A stretch of DNA of 53,646 bases from Granulosicoccus sp. (lineage in GTDB: Bacteria > Pseudomonadota > Gammaproteobacteria > Granulosicoccales > Granulosicoccaceae), in contig JAHDGK010000036.1 in the NCBI GenBank assembly GCA_020627685.1, positions 1-53,646 of the forward strand. The letters are read 5' to 3'. Of the stretch, positions 33,618-42,493 are shown in pieces (position 1 is the first letter of the stretch; each line of letters starts with the position of its first letter). Below the pieces are notes generated by a model. The model was not told the origin of the DNA. It saw only the letters and a program-made list of their open reading frames with translations, and did no database searches. The translations under genes and the position numbers were made by a program.

Positions 33618-34691
33618 TTAGTCCGGATGCCTCCACTCCTTAGATTTTCCATACCCAATAGAATTCCACGGACTAGGCTTGATCCCCCAGTGGGCAACCT
33701 TGGCCTGTGCCGAGATAACCAATCGATTTACTCGCGTCTTAATCATTGGAATAGCCGCTAAATGAAAACCACCAACGGGCGCCGCGACAAAGGGTAAAAA
33801 TGGATTACGCCTGAGCGATGCGTAGATTTCAATTCGCGTTGTGTTTTTCGAACTTGCACAACGCGCATGAAAACCCTGAGTATTCGCAACAACCAATGTA
33901 TTAGCTTTTACTACCATCTTGGTGGGCTGCGGATACCCCAATTCGGCCAGCTCATTGGGAGACACTCGCATTGAACCTCGTCGGGAATACTTATTCTCAA
34001 CCGAATCGATAGACGTGGAAATTGATTTTTCCCAGGCCAGTCTCTCTTTGGTCATTTTGTGCGAACCACGGACGTAGCAAAACGGGCCGTCGTCCTCTTC
34101 AACATCATTCAAGAATAACCAAGCCTTTGCGGTTGCGTGGAAGGTATCACTATGAAGATCGCTCTGCGGATCCTGATCTCCACTTGCCTTGGCAAGTACA
34201 GTTTGCAATGTCACCAGCGGCTGCCCAGCATGCGATGCTACATAGCGAACCAAGTTAAGCATGCTTTCGTTTTCACGTGCTGCATGAACGGCTGGCCGAG
34301 TTTCTAGGTCAACATCATCGATCATAGAACGACGGGTTGTCGTTGCCCCCTGATACATATCGACGCGATCAAAATCTGTTTGATCGATATCATGCAACAG
34401 GTTTTGAAAATGTTCATCATCCAGGAAATTCTCAATGCACACGAATCCGTCTTGATCGTAGGCTTCAGCCAGATGATCAGGCACCAATGGTCTCAAGCGA
34501 CGCCTTCGCATACTTGCCATATGCATAGCGAGCTTTACGCGAATAATATGTAAGTTATGTCTATTGAGAAACCGGCTGCCTAAAAGCGCATTTTTCTCAA
34601 ATGATTTCGCACCACTAAACAACTGCACAAAATGCAGCGGAAACATGAGAACGTTTGCTAGAAAAGAAACAGATGATTTCGCTAACTGCAT
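33618..34691 (-). CDS. Phytanoyl-CoA dioxygenase (PhyH) family protein
   Basis: About 357 residues. A non-heme Fe(II)/2-oxoglutarate oxygenase core is visible: the His-x-Asp in SDLHSDTFHATAKAWLFLNDVEEDDGPFCYVRGSHK near 205 and the distal His/Arg in GFHARCASSKNTTRIEI near 300. A basic N-terminal stretch precedes it. The ATG at 34691 has an AAAGGAG site and is preferred over an in-frame start at 34763. It is monocistronic and convergent with the GntR gene. The substrate is unknown. Confidence 0.82.
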   Translation of the reverse strand: MQLAKSSVSFLANVLMFPLHFVQLFSGAKSFEKNALLGSRFLNRHNLHIIRVKLAMHMASMRRRRLRPLVPDHLAEAYDQDGFVCIENFLDDEHFQNLLHDIDQTDFDRVDMYQGATTTRRSMIDDVDLETRPAVHAARENESMLNLVRYVASHAGQPLVTLQTVLAKASGDQDPQSDLHSDTFHATAKAWLFLNDVEEDDGPFCYVRGSHKMTKERLAWEKSISTSIDSVENKYSRRGSMRVSPNELAELGYPQPTKMVVKANTLVVANTQGFHARCASSKNTTRIEIYASLRRNPFLPFVAAPVGGFHLAAIPMIKTRVNRLVISAQAKVAHWGIKPSPWNSIGYGKSKEWRHPD

Positions 34692-34841
34692 GACCACTCC
34701 TTTGAATTCACTGACGCGACGTAACACCAGTAGATAAGGTGGTAGCAGCAGTTTGCATACCACCTGTGGTCACTTTTTTAGTGGTTCCATTACCGTTTTT
34801 TAAGGCAGGTTACATGGGCTGGATACCCCAGACGCGCGAGA

Positions 34842-35291
34842 TCAGCGCGTAACGCTATTGATCACCCCATCAAGGAAAAGCAGCCGTTCGTTATCAGTGC
34901 CGTAACCAATCAACCCCGTCGTAGCGACCGTCATGGCGTTAAGGTCGAAAATCATAGTGATGAAATCCGGGCGAGCTGCCTGAATCCAGGACATCAGAAA
35001 AATATTCGGGCTTATTTCGCGAGCAGAGTATGGGATTTCGCTGTCGCTATTACCCTTTCTAGCACCGGCGATCCACTCGTACTCTCCCAGCCCCGCAGCA
35101 TACGATACGACCATACGGGCCTCTGAGTTGTTGTATGTCCAGTCAATGGATATCCCGTCTAAACTGTGATCACCCGTCCCTGCCTGACCCCAAACGGTGG
35201 TACTTGCTAGCAGTAGTAAAATGGCTGACGTTATACGCCGCAGGGTTACAATCTTTGCTTTCGCTAAGAAACTGATTATTCTAGTGTGCAT
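34842..35291 (-). CDS. Exported protein of unknown function, possibly MoaF-like
   Basis: A 149-residue protein with an N-terminal signal peptide: basic, hydrophobic ITSAILLLLASTTVWG, cleavage near GQA. The mature 115 residues look like alternating beta strands. The run of a YAAGLGEYEW segment, a SAREISPNIFLMSWIQ segment and a FDLNAMTVATTGL segment recalls MoaF-type calycin proteins. This resemblance is from memory and weak. It starts at ATG with a GGGAGA site. No partner gene is evident. Confidence 0.62.
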   Translation of the reverse strand: MHTRIISFLAKAKIVTLRRITSAILLLLASTTVWGQAGTGDHSLDGISIDWTYNNSEARMVVSYAAGLGEYEWIAGARKGNSDSEIPYSAREISPNIFLMSWIQAARPDFITMIFDLNAMTVATTGLIGYGTDNERLLFLDGVINSVTR

Positions 35292-35421
35292 GGTGATTCT
35301 CCCGTCTTGTCATATTATTGGATGGCGCCAGAACCATTATCACCATTGATGACCACCCGACTAGACGGTTTTGATCGATTAATGAATTCGATCAGATCGG
35401 TGAAAGAATACTTAAATAGCC

Positions 35422-35736
35422 ATGAATAACAACGAACAATGGAGCCCGGAATCAACAGCCGGCATCATCGAACACATGAATGAGGATCATGCAGACGCCG
35501 TAGGTCTATACCTCCAGGCGTTCGGTAATGTGCAAGCAGAGTACTCACAGGTTCAGATGACGGGTATGGACGAAACTGGAATAACACTGAGCTATCAGTC
35601 TTCCGAAGGTGTGCAAACGTGCAAAATCCTATTTGCAGATGCTGATGTTAATAGCCCCCTAACCGACATCTCAGAGTCTCGCGCAGCGCTAGTGGCTTTG
35701 GTTGGCAATGCTCGAAAGAAACTGGGCGTTCAATAA
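35422..35736 (+). CDS. DUF2470 (HugZ C-terminal-like) protein
   Basis: A 104-residue protein consisting only of a DUF2470 domain. IIEHMNEDHADAVGLYLQAFG at 14-34 matches the family block N-x-D-H-x-D-x-L-x-x-Y, and the C-terminal ESRAALVALVGNARKKL helix follows. In HugZ/HutZ this domain caps a heme-binding, heme-degrading split barrel. Here the barrel is missing. A stand-alone role in heme or metal handling is possible; the neighbouring zinc operon is convergent. Confidence 0.8.
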   Translation: MNNNEQWSPESTAGIIEHMNEDHADAVGLYLQAFGNVQAEYSQVQMTGMDETGITLSYQSSEGVQTCKILFADADVNSPLTDISESRAALVALVGNARKKLGVQ

Positions 35737-35804
35737 AACTTTCACCGAGTTGCTAGCTCAAGATTTAGAAGCTTGAGCTAGCAATGGCTAGCACTAGGCA
35801 GCAG

Positions 35805-37016
35805 TCAGGCTTGTTCCCAAGTCGGAAACGGGTCATGCAGTGTTGCCCAATACGCTTTACCGCGTAGCATTTCTTCTTCGCTCAACAGACAATCATCTAG
35901 CGCGTGAGTCATTTCCTCTTGGTTCAATCCTTGACCAATGAACACTAACTCCTGACGCATATCGCCGAAAGGTTCTACCCATTGCTTTTCAATGGTGGCT
36001 AAGTATTCTTCGTCGCTTGGCCAGTTTTCTTTCGGGACCGATTTCCAAAACATACCGGCAAAACCATATCGAGCTATCCCCCCTGCTTGGCTCCACTGCC
36101 CCGCAAACTCAGGACGTGTAGCCAGCCAAAAATAGCCTTTGGACCGAATTAACTTCCCATATTTTTCAGTGTCATGTAAAAACTGATGAAATTTTTCAGG
36201 ATTAAAAGGCCTACGTGCCTCATAGCTAAAACTAGCTATACCGTATTCCTCAGTTTCCGGCACGTGCTCTCCACGCATCTCCTGCAGCCAACCCGGTGCT
36301 TGTTGAGCACGTTCAAAATCGAAAAGGCCAGTGCTCAGCACATCATCTATTTTCACATTGCCTTGTGATATCGGGACAATACTCGCATTGGTGTTTAGTG
36401 TTTTCAGTATCGCGGTTAACCGCTCAATGTCGGAGGTAGTGGCTAAATCCGTTTTACTAATCAGTATGACATCGGCAAATTCCACTTGATCGACCAGCAA
36501 ATCGGCAACACTACGCTCATCCTCCTCACCTAAGGATTCTCCGGTTTCTTGTAAAAATTTCGCCTCCTCGTAATCCTTTAGAAAGTTAACTGCATCCACG
36601 ACAGTAACCATCGTGTCCAATCGGGCAACGTCAGATAAAGACACACCGTTTTCATCTGCAAAGGTGAAAGTTTCAGCTACTGGCAAGGGTTCTGAAATAC
36701 CTGTCGACTCAATAACTAAATAGTCAAATCGCTTTTCTTCAGCAAGTTTAGTCACCTCTTGTAGGAGATCCTCACGAAGCGTGCAGCATATGCAGCCGTT
36801 ACTCATTTCCACGAGCTTTTCTTCGCTACGATTAAGCGATACTTCGTTTTGCACTATGGCTGAATCAATATTGATCTCACTCATATCATTAACAATAACC
36901 GCTACCTTTTTATCCTCGCGATTATTCAATATGTGACTAAGGACAGTGGTTTTTCCGGCTCCTAAAAATCCAGAAAGCACAGTGACGGGCAGTTTCTCTA
37001 ACGCATGACCTTCCAT
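35805..37016 (-). CDS. COG0523 (CobW/ZigA-type) GTPase, putative zinc metallochaperone
   Basis: A 403-residue P-loop GTPase. The Walker [10 protein letters not shown] lies near 17, the metal-binding [10 protein letters not shown] (Cys-x-Cys-Cys) near 74, ESTGISEP near 103 and SKTDL near 180; the C-terminal CobW domain (about 250-400) has the usual substrate region. It is 10 bases after znuA and probably in the Zur-controlled operon, which favours a zinc-allocation role (ZigA/ZNG1-like) under zinc limitation. Confidence 0.88.
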   Translation of the reverse strand: MEGHALEKLPVTVLSGFLGAGKTTVLSHILNNREDKKVAVIVNDMSEINIDSAIVQNEVSLNRSEEKLVEMSNGCICCTLREDLLQEVTKLAEEKRFDYLVIESTGISEPLPVAETFTFADENGVSLSDVARLDTMVTVVDAVNFLKDYEEAKFLQETGESLGEEDERSVADLLVDQVEFADVILISKTDLATTSDIERLTAILKTLNTNASIVPISQGNVKIDDVLSTGLFDFERAQQAPGWLQEMRGEHVPETEEYGIASFSYEARRPFNPEKFHQFLHDTEKYGKLIRSKGYFWLATRPEFAGQWSQAGGIARYGFAGMFWKSVPKENWPSDEEYLATIEKQWVEPFGDMRQELVFIGQGLNQEEMTHALDDCLLSEEEMLRGKAYWATLHDPFPTWEQA

Positions 37017-37026
37017 ATTTTTATAC

Positions 37027-38004
37027 CTATCGATTGGCTTCTGATAGAGCGGTTGAGATCGTCTGGGCGTTATATGCTATTAAATCCAGATAGGTACTGG
37101 CAGGCCCATTTTTCGCAGAGAGCGCCCCCGGAAACAGCTTTCCTCCGACTGTACTGCCAGTCTCGCTAGCGATCTGGCGAATGAGCCTTGGGTCAGCAAC
37201 ATTCTCAACAAATACAGCGGCTATATTGCTCACCCTAATTTGTTCTATTAGGTTTGCAACGTCTTTGGCGGACGCCTCGCTATCGGTACTAATGCCCTGT
37301 GGCGCGAGAAACGTCAAACCGTAGTCTCTACCAAAATACTGAAATGCATCATGGGATGTGACAACGGTACGAGCTTGCGCTGGTAACGATAAAATCATCG
37401 CTGTTATTTCAGTATCTAAAGCCGTTATCTCGGCAACATAGCTTGCGCGGTTTTCATAAAATGCTGATGCGTTTTTTGGACTAGCTTTAGCGAGTGCTGC
37501 GGTTATGTTATCTACGTAAGTAATGGCATTTCGCAAACTTAGCCAGCCGTGTGGATCAAACTCCCCATGATGATGTTCGTCTTGGTGCTCCTCACCATGC
37601 TCATCATCGTGTTGCTCGAGCGAAATAGGCTCAATGCCGTTAGTTACAACAATAGACTCACCCTCAAACTCGGCGGACTCCTCTAACCTCTCCAGCCAGC
37701 CTTCAAACCCCAGCCCATTAACAAACAGTAGACTGGCCCTCTTTAGTGCTTTCGCATCAGCAGGTGTCGGTTGATAGACATGAACATCGCCTTCCCTTCC
37801 CACCAAGGTGGTTATATCAACTGTACTACCGCCGATGCGTTGCACCATATCGCCCAGTATGGAAAAGGATGCAACTACGGGTATAGGCTCTTGCGCGTTA
37901 GCAGCCATAGGCTGAGCTACGAAAAGCAACGCTAAGAAAACTAGCATCCTTCTAGTACTTAAGTGCACAGCCGCGTGCCATCGATACATAGGTAGCAATT
38001 TCAT
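37027..38004 (-). CDS. znuA: Zinc ABC transporter substrate-binding protein
   Basis: A 325-residue periplasmic protein of the cluster A-I family. The signal peptide is hydrophobic near 20-35, with a cleavage near ANA-QE. Candidate zinc ligands are His75 (DVHVYQP), His152 (DPHGW) and His218 (TSHDAFQYF); a His at the third place marks zinc rather than manganese receptors. A His/Asp/Glu-rich loop lies at 131-147, as in ZnuA. It follows znuB by 40 bases. Confidence 0.92.
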   Translation of the reverse strand: MKLLPMYRWHAAVHLSTRRMLVFLALLFVAQPMAANAQEPIPVVASFSILGDMVQRIGGSTVDITTLVGREGDVHVYQPTPADAKALKRASLLFVNGLGFEGWLERLEESAEFEGESIVVTNGIEPISLEQHDDEHGEEHQDEHHHGEFDPHGWLSLRNAITYVDNITAALAKASPKNASAFYENRASYVAEITALDTEITAMILSLPAQARTVVTSHDAFQYFGRDYGLTFLAPQGISTDSEASAKDVANLIEQIRVSNIAAVFVENVADPRLIRQIASETGSTVGGKLFPGALSAKNGPASTYLDLIAYNAQTISTALSEANR

Positions 38005-38044
38005 TACGTCTTTAATCTCTGAGTTAATTTCAATGTGGGAACGT

Positions 38045-38911
38045 TCAAACTTCCATCGCTCTGACTGCTCGCGTCACCTGTAAGACTCCGCCACGTGGCC
38101 CAAATACGGTAGACACGACGTAACAAACACCCGCAACAAGAATGATTGTGGAGCCTGAAGGCAAACTAAAGTGATACGAAAATAGAAGACCAGCGTAGCT
38201 GGACAGAACAGCAACTAGCGATGCAACAACCATCATGCTACCTATGCGGCTTACCCAAAACTGCGCTGTCGCAGCCGGTAAGATCATGACTCCAACGGCC
38301 ATAAGGGTTCCTAATGAATGAAACCCACCGACAAGATTAAGTACCAATAAGGTTAAGAATATAAAATGCGTTGCCGCACTAAAACGACCAACCGACCTTA
38401 GAAATTGTGCGTCTGCGCATTCCAGCACCAGTGGTCGAAACAACAGAGCCAACGATAATAAGGTTACAGAGGTGATACCGCACAACAGCGTCAGCGCAGC
38501 ATTATCCAACGCCAGCACTGAACCAAACAGCACGTGCATCAGATCTACATTGCTACCTCTAATCGAGATTATAAGAACCCCGAGAGCCAGTGAAATCAGG
38601 TAAAACGCGGCTAAGCTTGCATCTTCACGCAACGCGGTAACCCGGGTGATGTAACCGGACAATACGGCGACAATCATGCCTGCCACCAATCCACCGAGTG
38701 TCATTGCGCCTAAAGATAAACCCGCGAACAAATATCCTATCGCCGCGCCCGGCAAGATAGCGTGCGCCATGGCGTCACCGGTAAGACTCATTCTTCGCAA
38801 AATGAGGAATACACCTAAAGGCGTGGATCCGAGTGCAACTGCCAGACAACCCAACAATGCTCGGCGCATGAAACCAAACTCCACAAATGGAGCAAAGAAC
38901 AGTTCCCACAT
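38045..38911 (-). CDS. znuB: Zinc/metal ABC transporter permease
   Basis: About 288 residues with 8-9 transmembrane helices. The start MWELFFAPFVEFGFMRRALLGC and LGVFLILRRMSLTGDAMAHAILPGAAIGYL near 30-60 are the ABC-3 family permease signature. SLGTLMAVGVMILPAATA near 200 is the ATPase-coupling region. The ATG at 38911 makes a TGATG overlap with znuC and fits the family N-terminus; an in-frame GTG upstream at 38932 is less likely. Confidence 0.92.
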   Translation of the reverse strand: MWELFFAPFVEFGFMRRALLGCLAVALGSTPLGVFLILRRMSLTGDAMAHAILPGAAIGYLFAGLSLGAMTLGGLVAGMIVAVLSGYITRVTALREDASLAAFYLISLALGVLIISIRGSNVDLMHVLFGSVLALDNAALTLLCGITSVTLLSLALLFRPLVLECADAQFLRSVGRFSAATHFIFLTLLVLNLVGGFHSLGTLMAVGVMILPAATAQFWVSRIGSMMVVASLVAVLSSYAGLLFSYHFSLPSGSTIILVAGVCYVVSTVFGPRGGVLQVTRAVRAMEV

Positions 38912-39654
38912 CACGCGACATGCCTGCTGCACATATCGGAGGCTCCACTACATGCCTCACACATCTGACGCGCTCGAAATTGATTTTCAGCAGTCAATAC
39001 ATCTTTGGTAGGACCATGTGCTACTAGTTCGCGGGCAAGCAGCAACGTTCTTGGAAAATGCAAACGCACCGCTTCAGTATCGTGCAAAACGGCCAGAATA
39101 GTTCTGCCTTCGCTGTGCCACCGCTTCACCAGTTCAATAAGGTCAGCTGTTGTCCCAGCATCTATAGCGTTAAAGGGTTCGTCCAGCAGAACAATGGGTG
39201 AGTCTTGCAATAGCAAACGCGCAAAAAGTGTTCGCTGAACCTGGCCGCCAGACAAAGATCCGATGATTCGTTTTTCGAACCCATCAAGACCCACCGCTGA
39301 CAATGCCTCAGCTATACGGTTATGGTGCTTAAGCCCAACTGCACCATAAGCACCGATTTCTTTCCACAAGCCCATGGCAACCATTTCATAAACCGATATG
39401 GGAAAGGAACGATCAACCTCCGACTGCTGAGGCATATAGGCGATATCTTTGCCACCAATCTCACCAAAGGACATCTGGCCAGACAAAGGAGTGAGTTCAC
39501 CAATGACTCCCTTAAACAGTGTGGACTTACCCGCACCGTTAGGGCCGACAACTGCGGTCAAACTCCCCTTAGGAATCTCAGTTTGAAGATTCATCAACGC
39601 TGGAGATCGGTTGTAACCCAACGAATAGTTTTCAAACGCTAATGCATACTTCAT
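38911..39654 (-). CDS. znuC: Zinc ABC transporter ATP-binding protein
   Basis: About 247 residues. Walker A GPNGAGKST near 38; Q-loop YMPQQSEVDR; signature LSGGQVQRTLFARLL near 140; Walker B IVLLDEPF; switch His in LAVLHD. A Cys/His-rich C-terminal tail (MCEACSGASDMCSRHVA) is unusual and could bind metal. The ATG at 39654 overlaps the stop of the 44-aa ORF as ATGA and has an AGGTGG site inside that ORF. Confidence 0.92.
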   Translation of the reverse strand: MKYALAFENYSLGYNRSPALMNLQTEIPKGSLTAVVGPNGAGKSTLFKGVIGELTPLSGQMSFGEIGGKDIAYMPQQSEVDRSFPISVYEMVAMGLWKEIGAYGAVGLKHHNRIAEALSAVGLDGFEKRIIGSLSGGQVQRTLFARLLLQDSPIVLLDEPFNAIDAGTTADLIELVKRWHSEGRTILAVLHDTEAVRLHFPRTLLLARELVAHGPTKDVLTAENQFRARQMCEACSGASDMCSRHVA

Positions 39655-39785
39655 GAACCACCTGTGGGAGCGGTGGCTAAAAAAAACAGCACCCAAAGCA
39701 CCGCAATGAGAAGCATGGCTATTAAAAATCGACGCCCCGCCCCCATGGTGAGAATCCCGAGAAACTCCTTATTAAACCTGTTCAT
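39651..39785 (-). CDS. 44-residue single-pass membrane smORF in the zinc operon
   Basis: It starts at ATG 39785, sharing one base with the zur stop (TGATG), and stops with TGA at 39651-39653, overlapping znuC as ATGA. The protein has a basic N-terminus (MNRFNKEF and GAGRR), then one hydrophobic helix (about 20-37, LIAMLLIAVLWVLFFLA) and a short PTGGS tail. A GAGA element lies about 10 bases before the ATG. Tight coupling on both sides argues for real translation. I recognise no family; it could be an accessory or stabilising subunit of the ZnuBC permease, or only a coupling ORF. Confidence 0.68.
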   Translation of the reverse strand: MNRFNKEFLGILTMGAGRRFLIAMLLIAVLWVLFFLATAPTGGS

Positions 39786-40186
39786 CAAGCTATCTCAGTT
39801 GCGCAGTAGGAGCACGTTCCATGGAGTTCAATGACATGGCGGCTCAGTGCAAATCCTGATTGCCCAGCAACGTCAGACAACGCCGTTAGGACTTTGGGGG
39901 ATAGGTTCTCTGAGACTGCGCCACAGTCATCACAGATAAACAGCACCGGCGATTGCTGATGGCGATCACACTGACAAGCAATAAACGCATTTTTCGATTC
40001 GAGCCTGTGAATGAGTCCCTTACTCGACAGTACGGCAAGCGCTCTATAGACCGTTGGCGGCGCAATCTTCGGGTTGTATTGCCTTAGTTCCTCTAGAACT
40101 TGATAGGCAGAGGTAGCTGTTCCTCGAGCTCGCAACACTCCTAACACCTTAGATTTCCAATCAATGGATTTATTGAATTTGCTCAA
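39785..40186 (-). CDS. zur: Fur family zinc uptake regulator
   Basis: A 133-residue Fur-fold repressor. The winged helix is at about 15-65 (IAPPTVYRALAVLSSKGLIHRLE), followed by a dimerisation domain. A structural zinc site of two Cys-x-x-Cys pairs is visible: Cys85/Cys88 (ICDDCG) and Cys125/Cys128 (TCSYC). First gene of the zinc operon and so autoregulated through the box at 40217-40231. Zur rather than Fur because it heads znuCBA. Confidence 0.9.
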   Translation of the reverse strand: MSKFNKSIDWKSKVLGVLRARGTATSAYQVLEELRQYNPKIAPPTVYRALAVLSSKGLIHRLESKNAFIACQCDRHQQSPVLFICDDCGAVSENLSPKVLTALSDVAGQSGFALSRHVIELHGTCSYCATEIA

Positions 40187-40216
40187 TTTGGTACTGCGGC
40201 TTGATATCTACTGATA

Positions 40217-40231
40217 TGTTATATCATAACA
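40217..40231 (-). promoter_or_regulatory. Zur box upstream of zur-znu operon
   Basis: TGTTATATCATAACA is a near-perfect palindrome (one arm mismatch) and matches the core of the gammaproteobacterial Zur operator, TGTTATAATATAACA, at 13 of 15 positions (consensus recalled). It lies 31-45 bases upstream of the zur ATG, where a bound dimer would block transcription. It predicts zinc repression of the whole operon. Confidence 0.85.
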
Positions 40232-40386
40232 ATAAATATTGTGTGAATTATTTCAGCACTACCGCGTTTTAGAACCGCTAATAGTTCCTGCCGGAAAAGC
40301 CATCGAATATGGAGAATACGCATCGCCCTCGAGGGTGCGCAGCGAATGAGAGCACAGGAATTTGGATGCCCCCGGGCGCCACAAAT

Positions 40387-41595
40387 CTACCCTTTCAAAC
40401 GAATGACACCTTGCTTGATAGAAAACCAAAGCCCAATGCACGTAAGCCCGGCAGAACCGGTGATCAATACCAGCATCCAATGATCGCCAAAGGGCAACAC
40501 GAAACCGGATATCAGTGTAAGCACAACACCAAATGCAGTTTGTGCACTACCCGCAAGACCTGACGCTGACGCTGCAAACGATGGGCGAATGCTCATGGCC
40601 AGACTGATCATACTGGGCAATGACATGCCATTGCTTAGCGCAAGTATGAGCATGGGCAGAAACAAACTGATTGGGTGGTTGATGGGTCGCAACGTCCAAA
40701 ACAACACTATTCCTAACGCATAGGGGATTAACCCCAACAGAATCATCTTCTGCGTGCCGAAGCGTTCAGACAAACGCCCTGCAATTAAATTACCTGAAAG
40801 ATACCCAATAGCCACCATTGAAAACCAGGCACCATAGGACGACGCCGTCATGCCACGACTCTCTATAGCGACATAGGGTGCACCCGATAAGAACGCATAG
40901 TAGACACCTACGGCACCGGTTTGCATCAAGGCACACGATAAGAAACGAGGGTCCTTTAGCAACACAGCAGAGGATTCTAAAAACGTTGGCTTGTGAGCAT
41001 CACTTTGATCGGTAGCCGCGCCCACTCGTAGTCGCTCAAGAGTTTCGTACTGAAACTTAAATGCTGCTACGACCAATAAACACCCAAGCGTTGCAAGCCC
41101 ACCGTACATATATCGCCATGAATACGTATCGGTAATCCACCCGCCGACAGCAGGTCCGAACAGAGGCGCAACCATCATTGCCGTGGTCATATAGCCAATC
41201 ATGCTGGCAGCTTTATCTTGCGAGTAAATATCCCTAACAATGGTACGAGGTAAGAACACGCAGGCCGCAACACCCACACCCTGAATAAAACGTCCTATCA
41301 ATAACCACTCAATAGAACTTGCCAACGCACAGACAACACTGCCTAAAACGAAGACAGACAAATTCAGCAACATGATAGGACGCCGACCATGCTGGTCTGC
41401 CAATGGCCCCATAACTAATTGGGAGACCAAGGTAGCCATAAGGAAAACGGTTAATACCAACTGGGCGGTTTCGTAGTCCGTAGACAATTCCACCATGACC
41501 ACACTGGTGGCCGGCAATACCCCGTTAAGCGCCATTGGGCCAATTGCCGATACGGCAATCAGCAACATCAATAGCGGTATACCTAGTTTGTTCAA
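40387..41595 (-). CDS. Bcr/CflA family multidrug MFS transporter
   Basis: A 402-residue 12-helix major facilitator. GPLADQHGRRPIMLLNLSVFVLGS near 62 is the motif-A loop. FIQGVGVAACVFLPRTIVRDIY near 98 and GPAVGGWITDTYSWRYMY near 142 are Bcr/CflA hallmarks. It likely exports a drug or metabolite in exchange for protons. The start is uncertain: TTG at 41595 gives a full first helix; the first ATG is at 41568. A CCCTCGAGGG palindrome at 40326-40335 may belong to its terminator. Confidence 0.88.
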   Translation of the reverse strand: MNKLGIPLLMLLIAVSAIGPMALNGVLPATSVVMVELSTDYETAQLVLTVFLMATLVSQLVMGPLADQHGRRPIMLLNLSVFVLGSVVCALASSIEWLLIGRFIQGVGVAACVFLPRTIVRDIYSQDKAASMIGYMTTAMMVAPLFGPAVGGWITDTYSWRYMYGGLATLGCLLVVAAFKFQYETLERLRVGAATDQSDAHKPTFLESSAVLLKDPRFLSCALMQTGAVGVYYAFLSGAPYVAIESRGMTASSYGAWFSMVAIGYLSGNLIAGRLSERFGTQKMILLGLIPYALGIVLFWTLRPINHPISLFLPMLILALSNGMSLPSMISLAMSIRPSFAASASGLAGSAQTAFGVVLTLISGFVLPFGDHWMLVLITGSAGLTCIGLWFSIKQGVIRLKG

Positions 41596-41619
41596 CGGAG
41601 TGTGTTATGCCTATGAGTG

Positions 41620-42483
41620 TTATCGAGAGACTTTAGCCAACAAGCGCTCGGCCATTTGCAGGTGTAAACGTTCTACCATCTCTCCGTTTATTTGCAGTAC
41701 ACCGACACCTTGGTTTTCGTCTTTGGAAAACGCCTCTACTATGGCAGTCGCGTGTGCTATTTCATCCGGACTAGGGGAGTAAATCCGGTTGGTGATGTCA
41801 ATTTGAGACGGATGAATGAGCGTCTTTCCATGCATACCCATGGCACTCCCCTCTTCGCACTCGCGCGTAAAACCGTCGATATCAGAGAAATTATTGTAAA
41901 CACCATCGAACAACGCCAAAGAATGCGCATGCGCAACAGCCACTAATTGCATAAACCAAGGAATCAAATACGTTCTATCTGAGCTGACTTGCATATTGGC
42001 ACTTTTTGCTAAGTCGTTATTGCCGATTAACAAGGCCTTTAACCTGCTGCCCGATTCTGTCGCTATGCTCTTTGCATTGAGCACAGCAAGCGGTGATTCA
42101 ATCATGGCCCATATGCTTATCTGATCCGTGTTGGGCATAGAATCGAGTAATTCGCTGACAGCGATGATGTCTTCTGCAGACTCAACCTTGGGCATAACTA
42201 ACGCGTGAGGCTTAGCTTCGGCAACTGCAGCCACATCATCTTTATGCCAAACAGTTTCAGCTGAGTTAATTCGTATAGCTTTAACGCGATGTCCATAGTC
42301 CACTCCGCCAATGGCTTTAACAGCTTGAAGTCTGGCGGCAACTTTTTCTTCAGTACCGACTGAATCTTCTAAATCGAGAATGATGGCATCCGCGTTTAGC
42401 GTAGGCCCCTTAGCCACAGCCCGTTGATTGTTAGCAGGCATGTATAAAACCGAGCGACAATCTTTTGCATCAAATTCATTCAT
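41620..42483 (-). CDS. HpcH/HpaI family CoA-ester lyase (CitE-like)
   Basis: About 287 residues forming a TIM barrel. CRSVLYMPANNQRAVAKG at the N-terminus, ADAIILDLEDSV near 33-44 (Glu/Asp metal ligands), Arg near 70 (AIRINSAETVWH), and IWAMIESPLAVLNAKSIA near 130 are the family blocks. Candidates are malyl-, citramalyl- or beta-methylmalyl-CoA lyase; no citDF partners are present, so it is not a citrate lyase subunit. The ATG at 42483 is 10 bases after the BenE stop and fits the family; a TTG at 42522 is an alternative. Confidence 0.83.
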   Translation of the reverse strand: MNEFDAKDCRSVLYMPANNQRAVAKGPTLNADAIILDLEDSVGTEEKVAARLQAVKAIGGVDYGHRVKAIRINSAETVWHKDDVAAVAEAKPHALVMPKVESAEDIIAVSELLDSMPNTDQISIWAMIESPLAVLNAKSIATESGSRLKALLIGNNDLAKSANMQVSSDRTYLIPWFMQLVAVAHAHSLALFDGVYNNFSDIDGFTRECEEGSAMGMHGKTLIHPSQIDITNRIYSPSPDEIAHATAIVEAFSKDENQGVGVLQINGEMVERLHLQMAERLLAKVSR

Positions 42484-42493
42484 AACATCATCA

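Noticed and set aside
41620-42483. Citrate lyase beta subunit
   Set aside because: citD, citF and citC are absent; only the HpcH/HpaI barrel family is supported.
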